In this document: in pieces, positions 1 to 8,768 of the stretch
Layout of the letters: each line of letters opens with the position of its first letter
Numbering within the stretch: position 1 is the stretch's first letter
Assembly: GCA_020634575.1 (NCBI GenBank)
Contig: JACKBM010000042.1
Location: 1-58,478 of the forward strand
From: Ardenticatenales bacterium
GTDB taxonomy: Bacteria > Chloroflexota > Anaerolineae > Promineifilales > Promineifilaceae
DNA: 58,478 bases
Direction of reading: 5' to 3'
Made by a program: the position numbers and the translations under genes
Notes under the pieces: generated by a model
Database searches by the model: none
What the model saw: only the letters and a program-made list of their open reading frames with translations
What the model was told of the DNA's origin: nothing

Positions 1-556
1 TGCGATTCTCGTTGGGCCGATACTGGCAGGCAATAAGAAGCGCTGGATTCGCCGGGGCTTGCGCTGGTCACGCCGCTTTCCCCCGCTGGGCCGGCTATTT
101 ACCAGAGGGGTGCGTTCACCCTGGAGCGGCTACATCATGGAGCGCTTTATCAATTCGCGTCACTACGACCCCAGCATGACCGCCAGCTTTCGCAACCTGG
201 GCCGGCGCCAAATCCGCCCCGAGGCTTACCTGCCCATGGGGCGGTCGGCCTTTCAGGTTGAGATCGAGGCCGTTCTGGCGGCGACTCAGACGCCGGTCCT
301 GCTGGTATATGGCGAATATGATAAACATGCCCGGCCGGAGCAGCTGGCAACATTGTGCCGGCTGCGCCCGGGTATCGCCGCCTGCTGTATTCCCGGCGCC
401 GCTCACAATTCGCCTTACGAAGCGCCGGCCGCCTGCGCCGCCGTCATCGACCAGTTTTTAGCCAGCGTGCCCGGCCCCTTACGGAACGATGAGATGGCTG
501 CGGATGATGCGATCCAACTCACCGCTGGCTTGCAATCGGGCCAGCGCCTCGTTTAG
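1..556 (+). CDS. Alpha/beta-hydrolase family protein, C-terminal part (start outside window)
   Basis: The frame is open from base 2, so the true start lies left of the window. What remains resembles the cap and C-terminal half of an alpha/beta hydrolase. A strand with VLLVYGEYD would carry the acidic triad residue, and GAAHNSPYEAP supplies the histidine; the nucleophile elbow would lie upstream. Substrate cannot be inferred. The last 26 codons overlap the 3' end of the convergent solute-binding lipoprotein gene by 78 bp. The family assignment rests on the D and H motifs only. Confidence 0.6.
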   Translation, partial: AILVGPILAGNKKRWIRRGLRWSRRFPPLGRLFTRGVRSPWSGYIMERFINSRHYDPSMTASFRNLGRRQIRPEAYLPMGRSAFQVEIEAVLAATQTPVLLVYGEYDKHARPEQLATLCRLRPGIAACCIPGAAHNSPYEAPAACAAVIDQFLASVPGPLRNDEMAADDAIQLTAGLQSGQRLV

Positions 557-1237
557 CTTCTCCAGGAGCAGTTCATCATCGGCCCTAACGACCAAGGCAT
601 AAGGCTCGTTGACGATGGGCTCGCCGCGATAGCTCAACGCGCTTTCATGATTGAGTAAGTAAAGGCCGCTGCTGATGGCATCAATAAGCACTGCGGCGGA
701 GCGGCCTTCCTCGGCCGCCTGCAGGGCTTCTTCGGGCGTGTTGAACTGGTCGATTTGTAACGAAGTCAGCCGCCGACTCCATTCGATAGCCTGCACATGC
801 CCTTCAGAACCGAGCTCCACAGCTACGCTGCGGCCATCGAGATCGGCCAGCGACTGGATGGTGGGATCATTGGCCAGCAACATCTGGCCGGCGTTGAAAT
901 ACGGATCGCTGTAGCTAAAGTCACGGGTACGTTCCGGCTGGATAACCAGGGCCGAAAGCAAGAGATCAACCTGGCTGGTACCCAGTCCATCATAAAGTCC
1001 GTCGTAGCCAAGATAGGTGTAGGCCACGGTGAGGCCGAGGTCAGCCGCCAACGCTTCAGCCAGGTCGACATCCAGGCCACGCAGGCCACCGCCTTCATCG
1101 ACCTCAAAGGGTGGGTAGGTGGGGTCCAGGCCCACGCGCAGGACGCCATCCCGCTCGATACGCTGCCAGGTTTCGCCGGAGCCGCCGCAGCCGGAGAAAA
1201 GCAGTAGCAGCATTGCCAAAAACAGGAGCCGCTTCAT
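479..1237 (-). CDS. Family 3 extracellular solute-binding lipoprotein (amino-acid ABC transporter type)
   Basis: 252 residues. The N-terminus is a lipoprotein signal (MKRLLFLAMLLLLFSGC), with the lipobox ending in Cys17, so the mature protein is probably membrane-tethered outside the cell. The mature part starts with the family 3 pattern (GVLRVGLDPTYPPFEV, then GLDVDLAEALAADLG) typical of polar amino-acid or opine binding proteins. No permease or ATPase gene lies beside it, so it may serve a distant transporter or act as a sensor. Its ATG overlaps the stop of the upstream glycosidase-like gene in an ATGA, so translation is coupled. Ligand unknown. Confidence 0.85.
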   Translation of the reverse strand: MKRLLFLAMLLLLFSGCGGSGETWQRIERDGVLRVGLDPTYPPFEVDEGGGLRGLDVDLAEALAADLGLTVAYTYLGYDGLYDGLGTSQVDLLLSALVIQPERTRDFSYSDPYFNAGQMLLANDPTIQSLADLDGRSVAVELGSEGHVQAIEWSRRLTSLQIDQFNTPEEALQAAEEGRSAAVLIDAISSGLYLLNHESALSYRGEPIVNEPYALVVRADDELLLEKLNEALARLQASGELDRIIRSHLIVP

Positions 1238-2319
1238 GGCCCGTTTCCCGTCCGCTCCTGCAGGGCCGTATAGAGCGGTTTGGCGATAAATTCTGGCGTC
1301 ACCAGCGTGAAATAATCCATGTAGCTTTTGGTCGGGGCCGGTGTGCGAAACATCCAGAGCGCCATCATTTCCAGGTAAGGCCAGTTGGCGGCGGCATAGT
1401 CATAAGCGTCGACGGTGTAGGTGATGCGCTGGCCGGGACGGACAGCACGTGTCCAGCGGGGATGGTCGTTCCAGCCGGTTTCGGTGATGTAGACCTTTTT
1501 GGCCGCATCACCGTTGGCAACCATCACTTCGCGTAGCAACTCGACGCGACGGAAATTGAGCAGGTCGGGGGCCGGGTCCATTTCTGGCGGGAAGACAAAG
1601 CCGTAGGTATGGGCGGCCAGGCCGTCGAAGTGGGCGGCGGCGCCGGCGTCGTACATGCCCTGGAGGTAAGCCATCTCATTCAGCCCCCAGGGGGAGTCCG
1701 CGCCTTCCAGGTTGGGCGCCAGGGCGCCGGCCAGGACGGTGACCTCAGGGTTGGCGGCTTTGATGGCCGGGTAGCTGGCAGCCAGGAGAGCGGCATAATC
1801 GGCCGGGGTGGTCTGCTGATAGCCCCATTCAAAAAAGAGATTGGGCTCGTTCCAGATGATGATGGCGGCCACTTTATCCTGATAGCGCGCGGCAAAGGCG
1901 GCGGCAAAAGCGGCGAAGTCGGCGTAGGCCGTGGCGTCGAGATATTGCAGGGGGGTATCGGCCGGCCGGGCCCAATCCGGCGTCAGGCCGATGCGGGCAA
2001 TCAGTTTCAGGCCCTGGGCATGGGCATGTTCGACCACCAGATCCGGGTGTTCCCAGGCAATCTGTCTGTCCTCGCCCTGGTAATAGGCCCAGGGGAAATA
2101 TTCGACGATCCAGGGGGAGCCCATTTCGCGCACCATCTGCAGGGTGCGCTGAATTTTCCAGGGCTCAACTTCGTCGGTCAGGCGGGTGTGGACGCCCAGC
2201 TGGGGCAGGTTCGTTGCAACGGTTTGCGGCGGACCGAGCGAGACGAGGACGGGGTCCGGCTGTAGCCAGCTAATGATAAAAGCCAGACAGAGAATTATCA
2301 GAGCGGGGCGCCAGCGCAT
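1234..2319 (-). CDS. Membrane-anchored or secreted glycoside-hydrolase-like protein (TIM-barrel, clan A type)
   Basis: 361 residues from the ATG at 2319, which overlaps the upstream stop as TGATG. An earlier in-frame start 60 bp upstream would overlap the neighbour more and lacks support. An N-terminal hydrophobic stretch (ALIILCLAFIISW) is a signal anchor. The rest reads as a (beta/alpha)8 glycosidase: IIIWNEPN carries the probable acid/base Glu after Asn, and VYITETGW carries the probable nucleophile Glu, as in GH5/GH39-like clan A enzymes. Substrate unknown. Middle gene of a three-gene operon. The LysM glycosidase at 42399-43835 has a related barrel. Confidence 0.75.
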   Translation of the reverse strand: MRWRPALIILCLAFIISWLQPDPVLVSLGPPQTVATNLPQLGVHTRLTDEVEPWKIQRTLQMVREMGSPWIVEYFPWAYYQGEDRQIAWEHPDLVVEHAHAQGLKLIARIGLTPDWARPADTPLQYLDATAYADFAAFAAAFAARYQDKVAAIIIWNEPNLFFEWGYQQTTPADYAALLAASYPAIKAANPEVTVLAGALAPNLEGADSPWGLNEMAYLQGMYDAGAAAHFDGLAAHTYGFVFPPEMDPAPDLLNFRRVELLREVMVANGDAAKKVYITETGWNDHPRWTRAVRPGQRITYTVDAYDYAAANWPYLEMMALWMFRTPAPTKSYMDYFTLVTPEFIAKPLYTALQERTGNGP

Positions 2320-3557
2320 CAAGGGCTCTCGTTTTGCGCCGCCTGAGTTGCCAGAGAGAGATAATGGTCGGCCCACCAATTCAGGTGGTACATCGTCGAT
2401 GCGACTCGCTCGGGAAAAGTATATTCACGTCGCAAGAGGGGTTGATCGGGCAGCGCCCGGTCAATTTTGAGGAGGCGTTGAAACAGCTCGTGCTGTAGCT
2501 GAACATTGAGCAGCCGGTTCTGGAAATCATGCACCAGTTTGCCCAGTTCTTCATCAGTGGCGGCCAGGTAAGCTGATGGCAGGGCTTCCAGCTGGATCTG
2601 GGCCGGGGTGCGGGCCGCTTCCAGAAAAACAAGCCGCATCTCTACCGGCAGGTCGGCCAGAAAATCAATGCCCCAGGCATGATCATAATGGCGCAGCTTC
2701 AGGCTAATGGGTGAGTAATATTGCAAGGCGGCCTGAAGCTGTCTGGGCGTACATAGGTGGAGACTGCCATAATCAGCCGCGACACGCTCCGCAACCTCCG
2801 GCCAGTCGATGCTGGTGAGTGTATCAGCATCCAGGTCTGGCATAATCAGCATGAGCTGATCGACTTTTTCGTAGATGGCAAGCAGCGCGGGCAGGGGCGG
2901 TGGCGCATCCGGTTGTTCCGGCAGATCCGGCTCGGCCAGGCCGAGCGCATCGGCCATCAAGTTCAGGCGGGTTTGCACGAGGGCAAGCAGGGCCACGTCT
3001 GATTGCGCATTCAAGGGAGCGGGACCGAGTTGGCGGGCCAGCCCGCGCAGATTCTGTTGGGCATTTGCCCTGGCTTCGGGATGCAGCAGGCCGGGAGCCA
3101 GGCTGGCTGAGGCGTCACGGGCGCGGCAGCAAAGCTCGCCGTACGCGAGAAGTTGGTCATTCACCACGCCGGTGACGGGTAAGGTGCCCTGCAAAATCTG
3201 ACCGGTATTTTCAACCTGGTAGACAAAGTGAGGTTTCAGGAAGGCATAGCGCTGCCAGCTGGCCTGGCTGGCGACCAGAGGGGCGCGGCGCAGGTGTGGG
3301 CCGTGCTGTTGCCAGACCGGCCGGTACGCCTCCCGCAGCTCTTGCCAGGGCGGCTCTCCTTTCGTCAGAAGCAACAGATCAACTGTGGATTCGCCGACCT
3401 GGAAATAGCCACCAGCCAGATCCCCAAATAAGACGGCTGTCAGCAATTCATCACCCAGGAGCTCGTTCGCTACTACCAGCGTCGCCTCCAGGGCGGCTTC
3501 TATCTCAGGGCTAAACATAACAGGGATTATAACAGTTTCCTTTACGCTTTCATCCAT
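2319..3557 (-). CDS. Conserved-looking hypothetical protein with a possible degenerate nucleotidyltransferase domain
   Basis: 412 residues, soluble, no signal or membrane segment; I do not recognise the family. Residues about 40-65 (LTAVLFGDLAGGYFQVG, then VDLLLL) vaguely recall the GS...DIDLLV core of minimal nucleotidyltransferases, but the Gly-Ser and paired Asp are not intact. The C-terminal third is helical and rich in Leu, Gln and aromatics. It is the first gene of the minus-strand operon with the glycosidase-like and binding-protein genes. AGGAAG lies about 13-14 bases before the ATG, a rather long spacing; Met14 is an alternative start. Confidence 0.6.
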   Translation of the reverse strand: MDESVKETVIIPVMFSPEIEAALEATLVVANELLGDELLTAVLFGDLAGGYFQVGESTVDLLLLTKGEPPWQELREAYRPVWQQHGPHLRRAPLVASQASWQRYAFLKPHFVYQVENTGQILQGTLPVTGVVNDQLLAYGELCCRARDASASLAPGLLHPEARANAQQNLRGLARQLGPAPLNAQSDVALLALVQTRLNLMADALGLAEPDLPEQPDAPPPLPALLAIYEKVDQLMLIMPDLDADTLTSIDWPEVAERVAADYGSLHLCTPRQLQAALQYYSPISLKLRHYDHAWGIDFLADLPVEMRLVFLEAARTPAQIQLEALPSAYLAATDEELGKLVHDFQNRLLNVQLQHELFQRLLKIDRALPDQPLLRREYTFPERVASTMYHLNWWADHYLSLATQAAQNESP

Positions 3558-3599
3558 TTACGCTAAAGTAGCTTCCTATTACACTGCAAAGGGAGCTTC

Positions 3600-4556
3600 A
3601 TGCGTGCCTTCGTTACGGGTGGGACCGGCTTTGCCGGCTCACATTTGGTAGAACAGCTGCTGACCTCCGGCGCCGAGGTGTATGCCCTCGTACATGGTCC
3701 GACAAGCCATCAGGATATTCCCGAACACCCCGCTTTTCACAGCGTCGCCGGCAATCTTCTGGATGCCGCTGAGCTCATTTCGCTCCTGGTCGACCTCTGT
3801 CCCGATGTGATTTTTCATCTGGCCGGGCAGGCGTCGCCGCCCCGTTCCTGGGAGATCCCGGCAGCTACCTTCAACGTCAACACCATCGGTACGATCAATG
3901 TGCTGGAAGCGGCGCGCCAATGCGGTCAGCCGCGGGTTGTTATTGTCACCAGTGCCGATGTGTATGGCATTGTCAAACCGGATCAGCTGCCCCTGACTGA
4001 GGCCAGCCAGCCAAGACCGCGTCACCCATACGGTGTGAGCAAATTAGCCGCCGGCATGTTGGCACCCATTTACTGGGAGCATTACCGGCTGCCAGTCATC
4101 GAAGCGCGGCCCTTTAACCATGTCGGCCCGCGGCAGATGTTGGGCTTTGTGGTGCCGGATTTTGCCAGCCAGGTCGCCCAGGCCAAGCTTGGCCTGATCC
4201 CCACCCGGCTGCGCGTTGGCAACCTGGACGCCCAGCGTGATTTTACCGATGTGCGCGATGTGGCTCGTGCCTATCGCCTGCTGGCGGAAAAGGGGCAGCC
4301 CGGTGAAGAGTACCTGATCTGCTCGGGGCAACCTGTTAGCATCCATTATCTCCTGACGACGCTTCTGGAGCTGGCCGGCATCAAGGCGGATATCGAATAC
4401 GATCCGGCCCGGATGCGGCCCTCCGACACCCCCTGTCTCTACGGCAGCTTCCGCAAGATCCAGCAGGACACGGGCTGGCAGCCGGAAATCCATCTGCGCC
4501 AGGCCCTGGCCGATGCGCTGGCCGAGTGGCTGGATCATTTTCAGGCGAATACCTGA
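3600..4556 (+). CDS. NAD-dependent sugar-nucleotide epimerase/reductase, GDP-6-deoxy-D-mannose reductase-like
   Basis: 318 residues, extended short-chain dehydrogenase. The Rossmann motif GGTGFAGSHL is at residues 7-16 and the catalytic YGVSK supplies Tyr and Lys. RPFNHVGPRQ is the signature I associate with GDP-4-keto-6-deoxymannose reductase (Rmd) rather than generic epimerases. It would make activated deoxysugars for surface glycans. Start ATG is preceded by AAGGGAG. It is transcribed divergently from the unknown gene ending its 5' side at 3557 and ends 3 bp before the convergent TolB-like gene. Exact product (rhamnose versus other deoxysugar) is uncertain. Confidence 0.82.
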   Translation: MRAFVTGGTGFAGSHLVEQLLTSGAEVYALVHGPTSHQDIPEHPAFHSVAGNLLDAAELISLLVDLCPDVIFHLAGQASPPRSWEIPAATFNVNTIGTINVLEAARQCGQPRVVIVTSADVYGIVKPDQLPLTEASQPRPRHPYGVSKLAAGMLAPIYWEHYRLPVIEARPFNHVGPRQMLGFVVPDFASQVAQAKLGLIPTRLRVGNLDAQRDFTDVRDVARAYRLLAEKGQPGEEYLICSGQPVSIHYLLTTLLELAGIKADIEYDPARMRPSDTPCLYGSFRKIQQDTGWQPEIHLRQALADALAEWLDHFQANT

Positions 4557-4559
4557 CCC

Positions 4560-5891
4560 TTACTCCCAGGACCAGAAAGCCAACAAGCCGTCGCCCAGAT
4601 GCTGGGGTAACCCTTCACTGTCCGTATCCAGCAGCAGGATTTCGCCGCCGGCGATATTCAGCGATTGGGCGCTGATGGCCAGGTAACGGCTGTCTGGCGA
4701 CCAGATCGTGGCGGAGCGATGGTACTGGTCAAAATAGGGGATGACGTTGAGAAATTCGCCCGTCGGTGCGAAGCTATGCAGGTAGCGGCTGCGGCCACTG
4801 TCCAACTCGTAAACATACAGATCAAAGGCGATTTCGCTATTGCCCTGCTGGGCCAATTTCGTTTGCTGGCGGCCATCGGGATCGAGTGTGATGTAGGCCA
4901 GCTTCTGCCCATCCGGTGACCAGAAACAGGCAACGACTGGGCCGGCGGCGATTTGCCGGGGATCAGTGCCGGCGCCGATTTCCACCAGGGCCAATTCGCC
5001 AATGGCGCCAGCGCCCAGCTGTAAGTCACTGGTGATATAGGCAATATGCTGGCCGGTAGGCGCCGGCACGAAGGCGGCAGTAGCCTCCAGCGTGGCCAGC
5101 TCTTCCACGATGGCGCCGTCCCGATCAATCAGGACGAGACTATCGGTCCCTTCTTGTTCGATGGCGACGACGAGCTGCTGGCCATTTTGCAGAAACGCGG
5201 GCGCCTGAAAGGAGGTGGGCTGCAGGGCGAGGGCTGTGCTATCTGAGCCGGCCGGATCCAGAAAGGCCAACCGGCCGGCCCGGCGCCCGCCCGTGTGCAC
5301 AAACAGACTGGCGCTATCCGGGGCCCAATCCCAATAAAAGGGCTGGCCATTCTCCAGGACACGCGGCTCGCCAGGCACCGTCGAAATCAGGTAGAGGCCC
5401 AGCGGTTCTGGCGGGCTGCCCTGGCCCAAAAAGGCGAGGGTCTGGCTGTCCGGCGCAAAATGGAGATAGAACGGGATGATGTCGGTGCTTTGGAACAGCT
5501 CCGTTCTGCGCCCACTGGCTGTGTCTGCCAGCCAGAGCGAGGCTTCGATGTGACCCCGACCCGGGCCGGCGACGACATCGTTTTGCACAAAGGCGAGCCC
5601 CCGCGAATCAGGTGCCCAGGTGATGTAATGATAGCTACGCTGGCTGTCGCCGCCGGCGTCGGTGGTGAGCTCGGTGCGGCCGCTGCCATCGGGGTTCATG
5701 AGATAAATGTTGTGATCCGTGCCGATGATGGCCAGTTGACCGGCCGGTGTCGCCCCAGCCAGCGCAGCCCGGGCGCTGTTCTGACCAGCCGCCACAGCCT
5801 GGCTGCTACCAAGGCTGGTTGTCTGGCAGGCAAGGCTCAGACCAAGCAAAAGCAGGAGGATGTAAACAAAGGCCGGCAGACGTGTTTTCAT
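4560..5891 (-). CDS. TolB-like beta-propeller lipoprotein
   Basis: 443 residues from the ATG at 5891. A longer in-frame reading exists, but the signal peptide begins here (MKTRLPAFVYILLLLLGLSLAC, lipobox LSLAC). The mature protein contains repeated propeller blades of the TolB/PD40 type, seen in phrases such as ITWAPDSRGLAFVQ, FAPDSQTLAFLG, FWSPDGQKLAYI and IWSPDSRYLAIS. It is probably an extracellular or membrane-tethered binding propeller; partner unknown. The start is divergent from tlyA, with a 124-bp shared upstream region. Confidence 0.8.
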   Translation of the reverse strand: MKTRLPAFVYILLLLLGLSLACQTTSLGSSQAVAAGQNSARAALAGATPAGQLAIIGTDHNIYLMNPDGSGRTELTTDAGGDSQRSYHYITWAPDSRGLAFVQNDVVAGPGRGHIEASLWLADTASGRRTELFQSTDIIPFYLHFAPDSQTLAFLGQGSPPEPLGLYLISTVPGEPRVLENGQPFYWDWAPDSASLFVHTGGRRAGRLAFLDPAGSDSTALALQPTSFQAPAFLQNGQQLVVAIEQEGTDSLVLIDRDGAIVEELATLEATAAFVPAPTGQHIAYITSDLQLGAGAIGELALVEIGAGTDPRQIAAGPVVACFWSPDGQKLAYITLDPDGRQQTKLAQQGNSEIAFDLYVYELDSGRSRYLHSFAPTGEFLNVIPYFDQYHRSATIWSPDSRYLAISAQSLNIAGGEILLLDTDSEGLPQHLGDGLLAFWSWE

Positions 5892-6003
5892 GAGCAAGGT
5901 CTCGTCGGGCGTGCATGGGTCCGGATCATGGCGGTCAGTATAGCGCACATAGGCTGTTGGCGACGTCATTTTGCCTTCATTTCGCCATTCACTCATTTCT
6001 ATT

Positions 6004-6009
6004 TACAAT
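6004..6009 (+). promoter_or_regulatory. Candidate -10 box of a leaderless tlyA promoter
   Basis: TACAAT ends six bases before the tlyA ATG, with TTCGCC 17 bp upstream as a weak -35. This would place the transcript start at or next to the start codon. No good ribosome-binding site is present, which fits a leaderless message. Confidence 0.4.
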
Positions 6010-6015
6010 GGAGCG

Positions 6016-6807
6016 ATGGCAAAAGGGAAAGAACGTTTGGATAAGCTGCTGGTGCAACGCGGCCTGGCCGAATCACGGGCCAAGGCGCAGGCATACATCA
6101 TGGCCGGTGAGGTGCTGGTCAATGGCGAGCCGGCGTTGAAGGCCGGCATGACCGTGCCGCTGGCAGCAGAACTGACAGTTAAGGAAAGTCTGCAGTTTGC
6201 CAGCCGGGGTGGCCTGAAGCTGGACGGCGCCCTGGATGAATTTGCCATCCAGGTGGCCGGGCGGGTAGCGGCGGATGTGGGCGCCTGTACGGGCGGCTTT
6301 ACGGATGTGTTGTTGCAGCGGGATGTGGCCCGTGTTTATGCCATCGATGTGGGCTATGGCCAGTTGAACTGGCGGGTACGGCAGGATGAGCGGGTTGAGG
6401 TCATGGAGCGCACCAATGCTCGCTATCTGGAGAGCCTGGCCGAGCCGGTGAGCCTTGTGGTGATCGATGTCTCGTTTATCTCGCTGCGGCTGATTTTGCC
6501 GGCGGTGCGCCGCTGGCTGACGCCGGATTTTGATGTGGTGGCTCTTATCAAGCCGCAGTTTGAGGCCGGGCGGCAGCAGGTGGGCAAGGGGGGCATCGTC
6601 AAGGACCCGGCCGTCCATCGCGAGGTGGTGGAAGAATTGTTGGCCTGGGTTGGCGAGGTGGGGATGGCACCGGCCGGTCTCATCCGCTCCCCGATCAAAG
6701 GGTCGGATGGCAACGTCGAATATCTCGTTTGGCTCTGCCCGCCGGAACGGGCCACGCTGGCTGTGCCGGCGGCGATTGATGCGGTGCTGGCGGAGGCTGA
6801 GGAGTAG
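6016..6807 (+). CDS. tlyA: TlyA-family rRNA 2'-O-methyltransferase (hemolysin A family)
   Basis: 263 residues. An N-terminal S4-like RNA-binding domain (RLDKLLVQRGLAESRAKAQAYIMAGEV) is followed by an FtsJ-type methyltransferase fold: ADVGACTGGFTDVLLQ binds AdoMet, VVIDVSFISL is the catalytic strand, and ALIKPQFEAGR is the Lys motif. The family methylates ribosomal RNA and was historically called hemolysin A. The start was chosen at MAKGKERLD because it aligns with the S4 domain; the 15 codons upstream look non-coding. Confidence 0.9.
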   Translation: MAKGKERLDKLLVQRGLAESRAKAQAYIMAGEVLVNGEPALKAGMTVPLAAELTVKESLQFASRGGLKLDGALDEFAIQVAGRVAADVGACTGGFTDVLLQRDVARVYAIDVGYGQLNWRVRQDERVEVMERTNARYLESLAEPVSLVVIDVSFISLRLILPAVRRWLTPDFDVVALIKPQFEAGRQQVGKGGIVKDPAVHREVVEELLAWVGEVGMAPAGLIRSPIKGSDGNVEYLVWLCPPERATLAVPAAIDAVLAEAEE

Positions 6808-6864
6808 CGGCGGGGAAGTGCGAGCACGCGGCTGTGTCAAAAACACCGTGCTGATAGGGGCGGA

Positions 6865-6883
6865 AGTGCCCTGAAGAGGCACT
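6865..6883. other. Small hairpin downstream of tlyA
   Basis: AGTGCC and GGCACT arms surround a 7-base loop. It shares its stem sequence with the terminator hairpin at 6924-6942, so alternative pairing between the two copies is possible. Confidence 0.4.
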
Positions 6884-6923
6884 CATTACCCTGAGAAAAT
6901 CATTATCGGCCTAGCTTTTCATC

Positions 6924-6950
6924 AGTGCCCCTTGAGGGCACTTTTCCTTT
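6924..6950 (+). terminator. Intrinsic terminator for tlyA
   Basis: Stem AGTGCCC / GGGCACT with loop CTTGA, followed by TTTCCTTT. A further 7-bp hairpin CGACGCT-TTC-AGCGTCG lies at 6961-6977, before the convergent sigma-factor gene ends. Confidence 0.7.
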
Positions 6951-7002
6951 ACCATCAGCACGACGCTTTCAGCGTCGCCACGCTGGCCCAACGTACCGTA
7001 CA

Positions 7003-8250
7003 TCACCCCAACGCCGCCAATTGCCGCCGCAAAAAGTGCTGATTCACCTCATTGGGTGTCAGGGCCAGCGCCTGTTCGTAGGCCTGGCGGGCTGCCTCTT
7101 TTTGGCCGGCGCGGCGCAGCAGGTCGGCGCGGGCGGCGTGGTAAAGGTAGTAGGTTTGCAGGTCGGTTTCAGCGAGCAGGCGGTCGAGTAACATCAGCCC
7201 GGCCAGGGGGCCATCGGCCATAGCGACGGCGACAGCCTGGTTGAGGCGGACGATGGGGGAGTCGGTGAAGCGGCGTAGCTCGCCGTAAAGGGCGGCGATC
7301 TGTATCCAGTCGGTCTCATCCGCCACAGGCGCTTCGGCGTGGACGGCACTGATAGCGGCCTGAATCTGAAAGGGCCCTGGCCGCCCCTGGCGCAGGGCGT
7401 CTTCCACCAGGGCAATGCCCTCGTCGATTGCGCCTCCATCCCAGCGTGATCGGTCCTGGTCAGGCAAAAGGATAAGGGTGCCATCTGCGGCCAGCCGGGC
7501 TGGGGTGCGGGCGTGGTGGAGCAGCATGAGGGCGAGGAGGCCGGTTGCTTCGGGCAGGGCCGGCATGGCTTTTTCTACTGCCAGCAGCTCGACCAGAAGG
7601 CGACCAAGGCGAATCGCTTCGTCGATGAGATCCGGCCGGATCAACGCATCCCCGCTACTGGCTGAATACCCTTCATTGAAGATCAGATAAATGATAGTGA
7701 GCACGGCCTGTAACCGCTCGCTGATCAGCTCGGGTGGGGGGACACGAAAGGGGATGCCGGCCTGGCGGATTTTGCGCTTGGCACGCACCAGCCGCTGCGC
7801 CATCGTTGCCGCTGGCACCAGGAAAGCGCCGGCTATTTCCTCGGTTGTCAAACCGCCCAGCGTGCGCAAAGTCAGGGCAACCTGGGCCTCCGCGTTAAGG
7901 GAGGGGTGGCAGCAGGTGAAGATCAGTTTGAGGCGTTCGTCAGGGAAGATATCCATCTCAAACTCCGGCTGGTCTGGTTGGGGCAATTGTTGGGCCAGGT
8001 CTGGCTGTTTGGCGACGGCCGTTTTCTGGCGGCGTAGCCGGTCTATGAGGCGGCGGCGGGCAATGGTCGTGAGCCAGGCGCCGGGCTGGCGGGGCGTGCC
8101 CTGGCGCGGCCATTGTTCCAGGGCGATGACCAATGCTTCCTGCAAGGCATCTTCAGCCAGGTCGAAATCGCCACACTGACTGATCAGGGTGGCCAGGACC
8201 CGGCCAGATTCCTGGCGAAAGGTCGTTGCGACCAGCTCTTCAGGCGACAT
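7003..8250 (-). CDS. ECF42-type RNA polymerase sigma factor with C-terminal TPR-like extension
   Basis: 415 residues from the ATG at 8250, which aligns with the usual N-terminus (VATTFRQESGRVLATLI). Region 2 (FDLAEDALQEALVIALEQWP) and region 4 (LTTEEIAGAFLVPAATMAQRL) are clear. A long C-terminal helical domain ending in ARQAYEQALALTPNEVNQHF is the SnoaL-independent, TPR-like extension that defines this class. Such factors are encoded next to a DGPF/YCII protein, as here (8310-8660), and lack a classical anti-sigma factor. A TTG at 8298 is an alternative start. The stimulus is unknown. Confidence 0.88.
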   Translation of the reverse strand: MSPEELVATTFRQESGRVLATLISQCGDFDLAEDALQEALVIALEQWPRQGTPRQPGAWLTTIARRRLIDRLRRQKTAVAKQPDLAQQLPQPDQPEFEMDIFPDERLKLIFTCCHPSLNAEAQVALTLRTLGGLTTEEIAGAFLVPAATMAQRLVRAKRKIRQAGIPFRVPPPELISERLQAVLTIIYLIFNEGYSASSGDALIRPDLIDEAIRLGRLLVELLAVEKAMPALPEATGLLALMLLHHARTPARLAADGTLILLPDQDRSRWDGGAIDEGIALVEDALRQGRPGPFQIQAAISAVHAEAPVADETDWIQIAALYGELRRFTDSPIVRLNQAVAVAMADGPLAGLMLLDRLLAETDLQTYYLYHAARADLLRRAGQKEAARQAYEQALALTPNEVNQHFLRRQLAALG

Positions 8251-8309
8251 AGCAAGGCGTGGGGAGCGGCCGGCCAGCCAGACCAACCGCGTCCCCAACT
8301 CGGCCTGGC

Positions 8310-8660
8310 CTATTCAAACTCCATAATCGGCCGGATCTCGACTGACCCATTTTTGGCGCCCGGGATCTTGGCTGCCATTTCGATGGCTTCATCCAGGTTG
8401 TCACAGTTCAGCATGTAATAGCCGCCGAGCTGTTCCTTGGTCTCGGCGAAGGGGCCATCGGTTGTCAGGATCTGGCTGTCACGCACCCGGACAGTCGTGG
8501 CGGCGGACGTATCGACCAGCGCGTCGCCACCCAGCAACAGGCCTCGATCTCTCACCTCGTTGGTGAAAGCGTTATACTCCGCCATCATGGTCTCCATTTC
8601 TTCCGGTGTCTGGGACGCATCCACCGCTTCATTTCCGTAAATCAACAACATGTAACGCAT
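8310..8660 (-). CDS. YCII-related DGPF-domain protein, partner of the ECF42 sigma factor
   Basis: 116 residues. The start at 8660 is fixed by a strong GGAGG seven bases upstream; longer readings have none. The protein carries the family-naming DGPFAETKEQLGGYYML motif. In this family the gene is the standard partner of ECF42 sigma genes, and it sits 59 bp upstream of one on the same strand. Its biochemical role is not established, although a regulatory function for sigma activity is commonly assumed. It is separated by 108 bp from the end of the kinase gene upstream. Confidence 0.88.
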   Translation of the reverse strand: MRYMLLIYGNEAVDASQTPEEMETMMAEYNAFTNEVRDRGLLLGGDALVDTSAATTVRVRDSQILTTDGPFAETKEQLGGYYMLNCDNLDEAIEMAAKIPGAKNGSVEIRPIMEFE

Positions 8661-8768
8661 TGCATAACCTCCAAAGGGTTTAAGCTCGATCGGGATAGAC
8701 AGCTCCCAAAGTATAACGTCTATCAAAACGTCGTTTGACAATGTGGCAGATCGACAGGTTGTAGAAAA

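Noticed and set aside
7003..8660. ECF sigma factor and DGPF protein as output of the candidate pheromone kinase
   Set aside because: This is a standard self-contained ECF42 pair with its own ribosome-binding site and a 108-bp gap; no domain links it to a histidine kinase.
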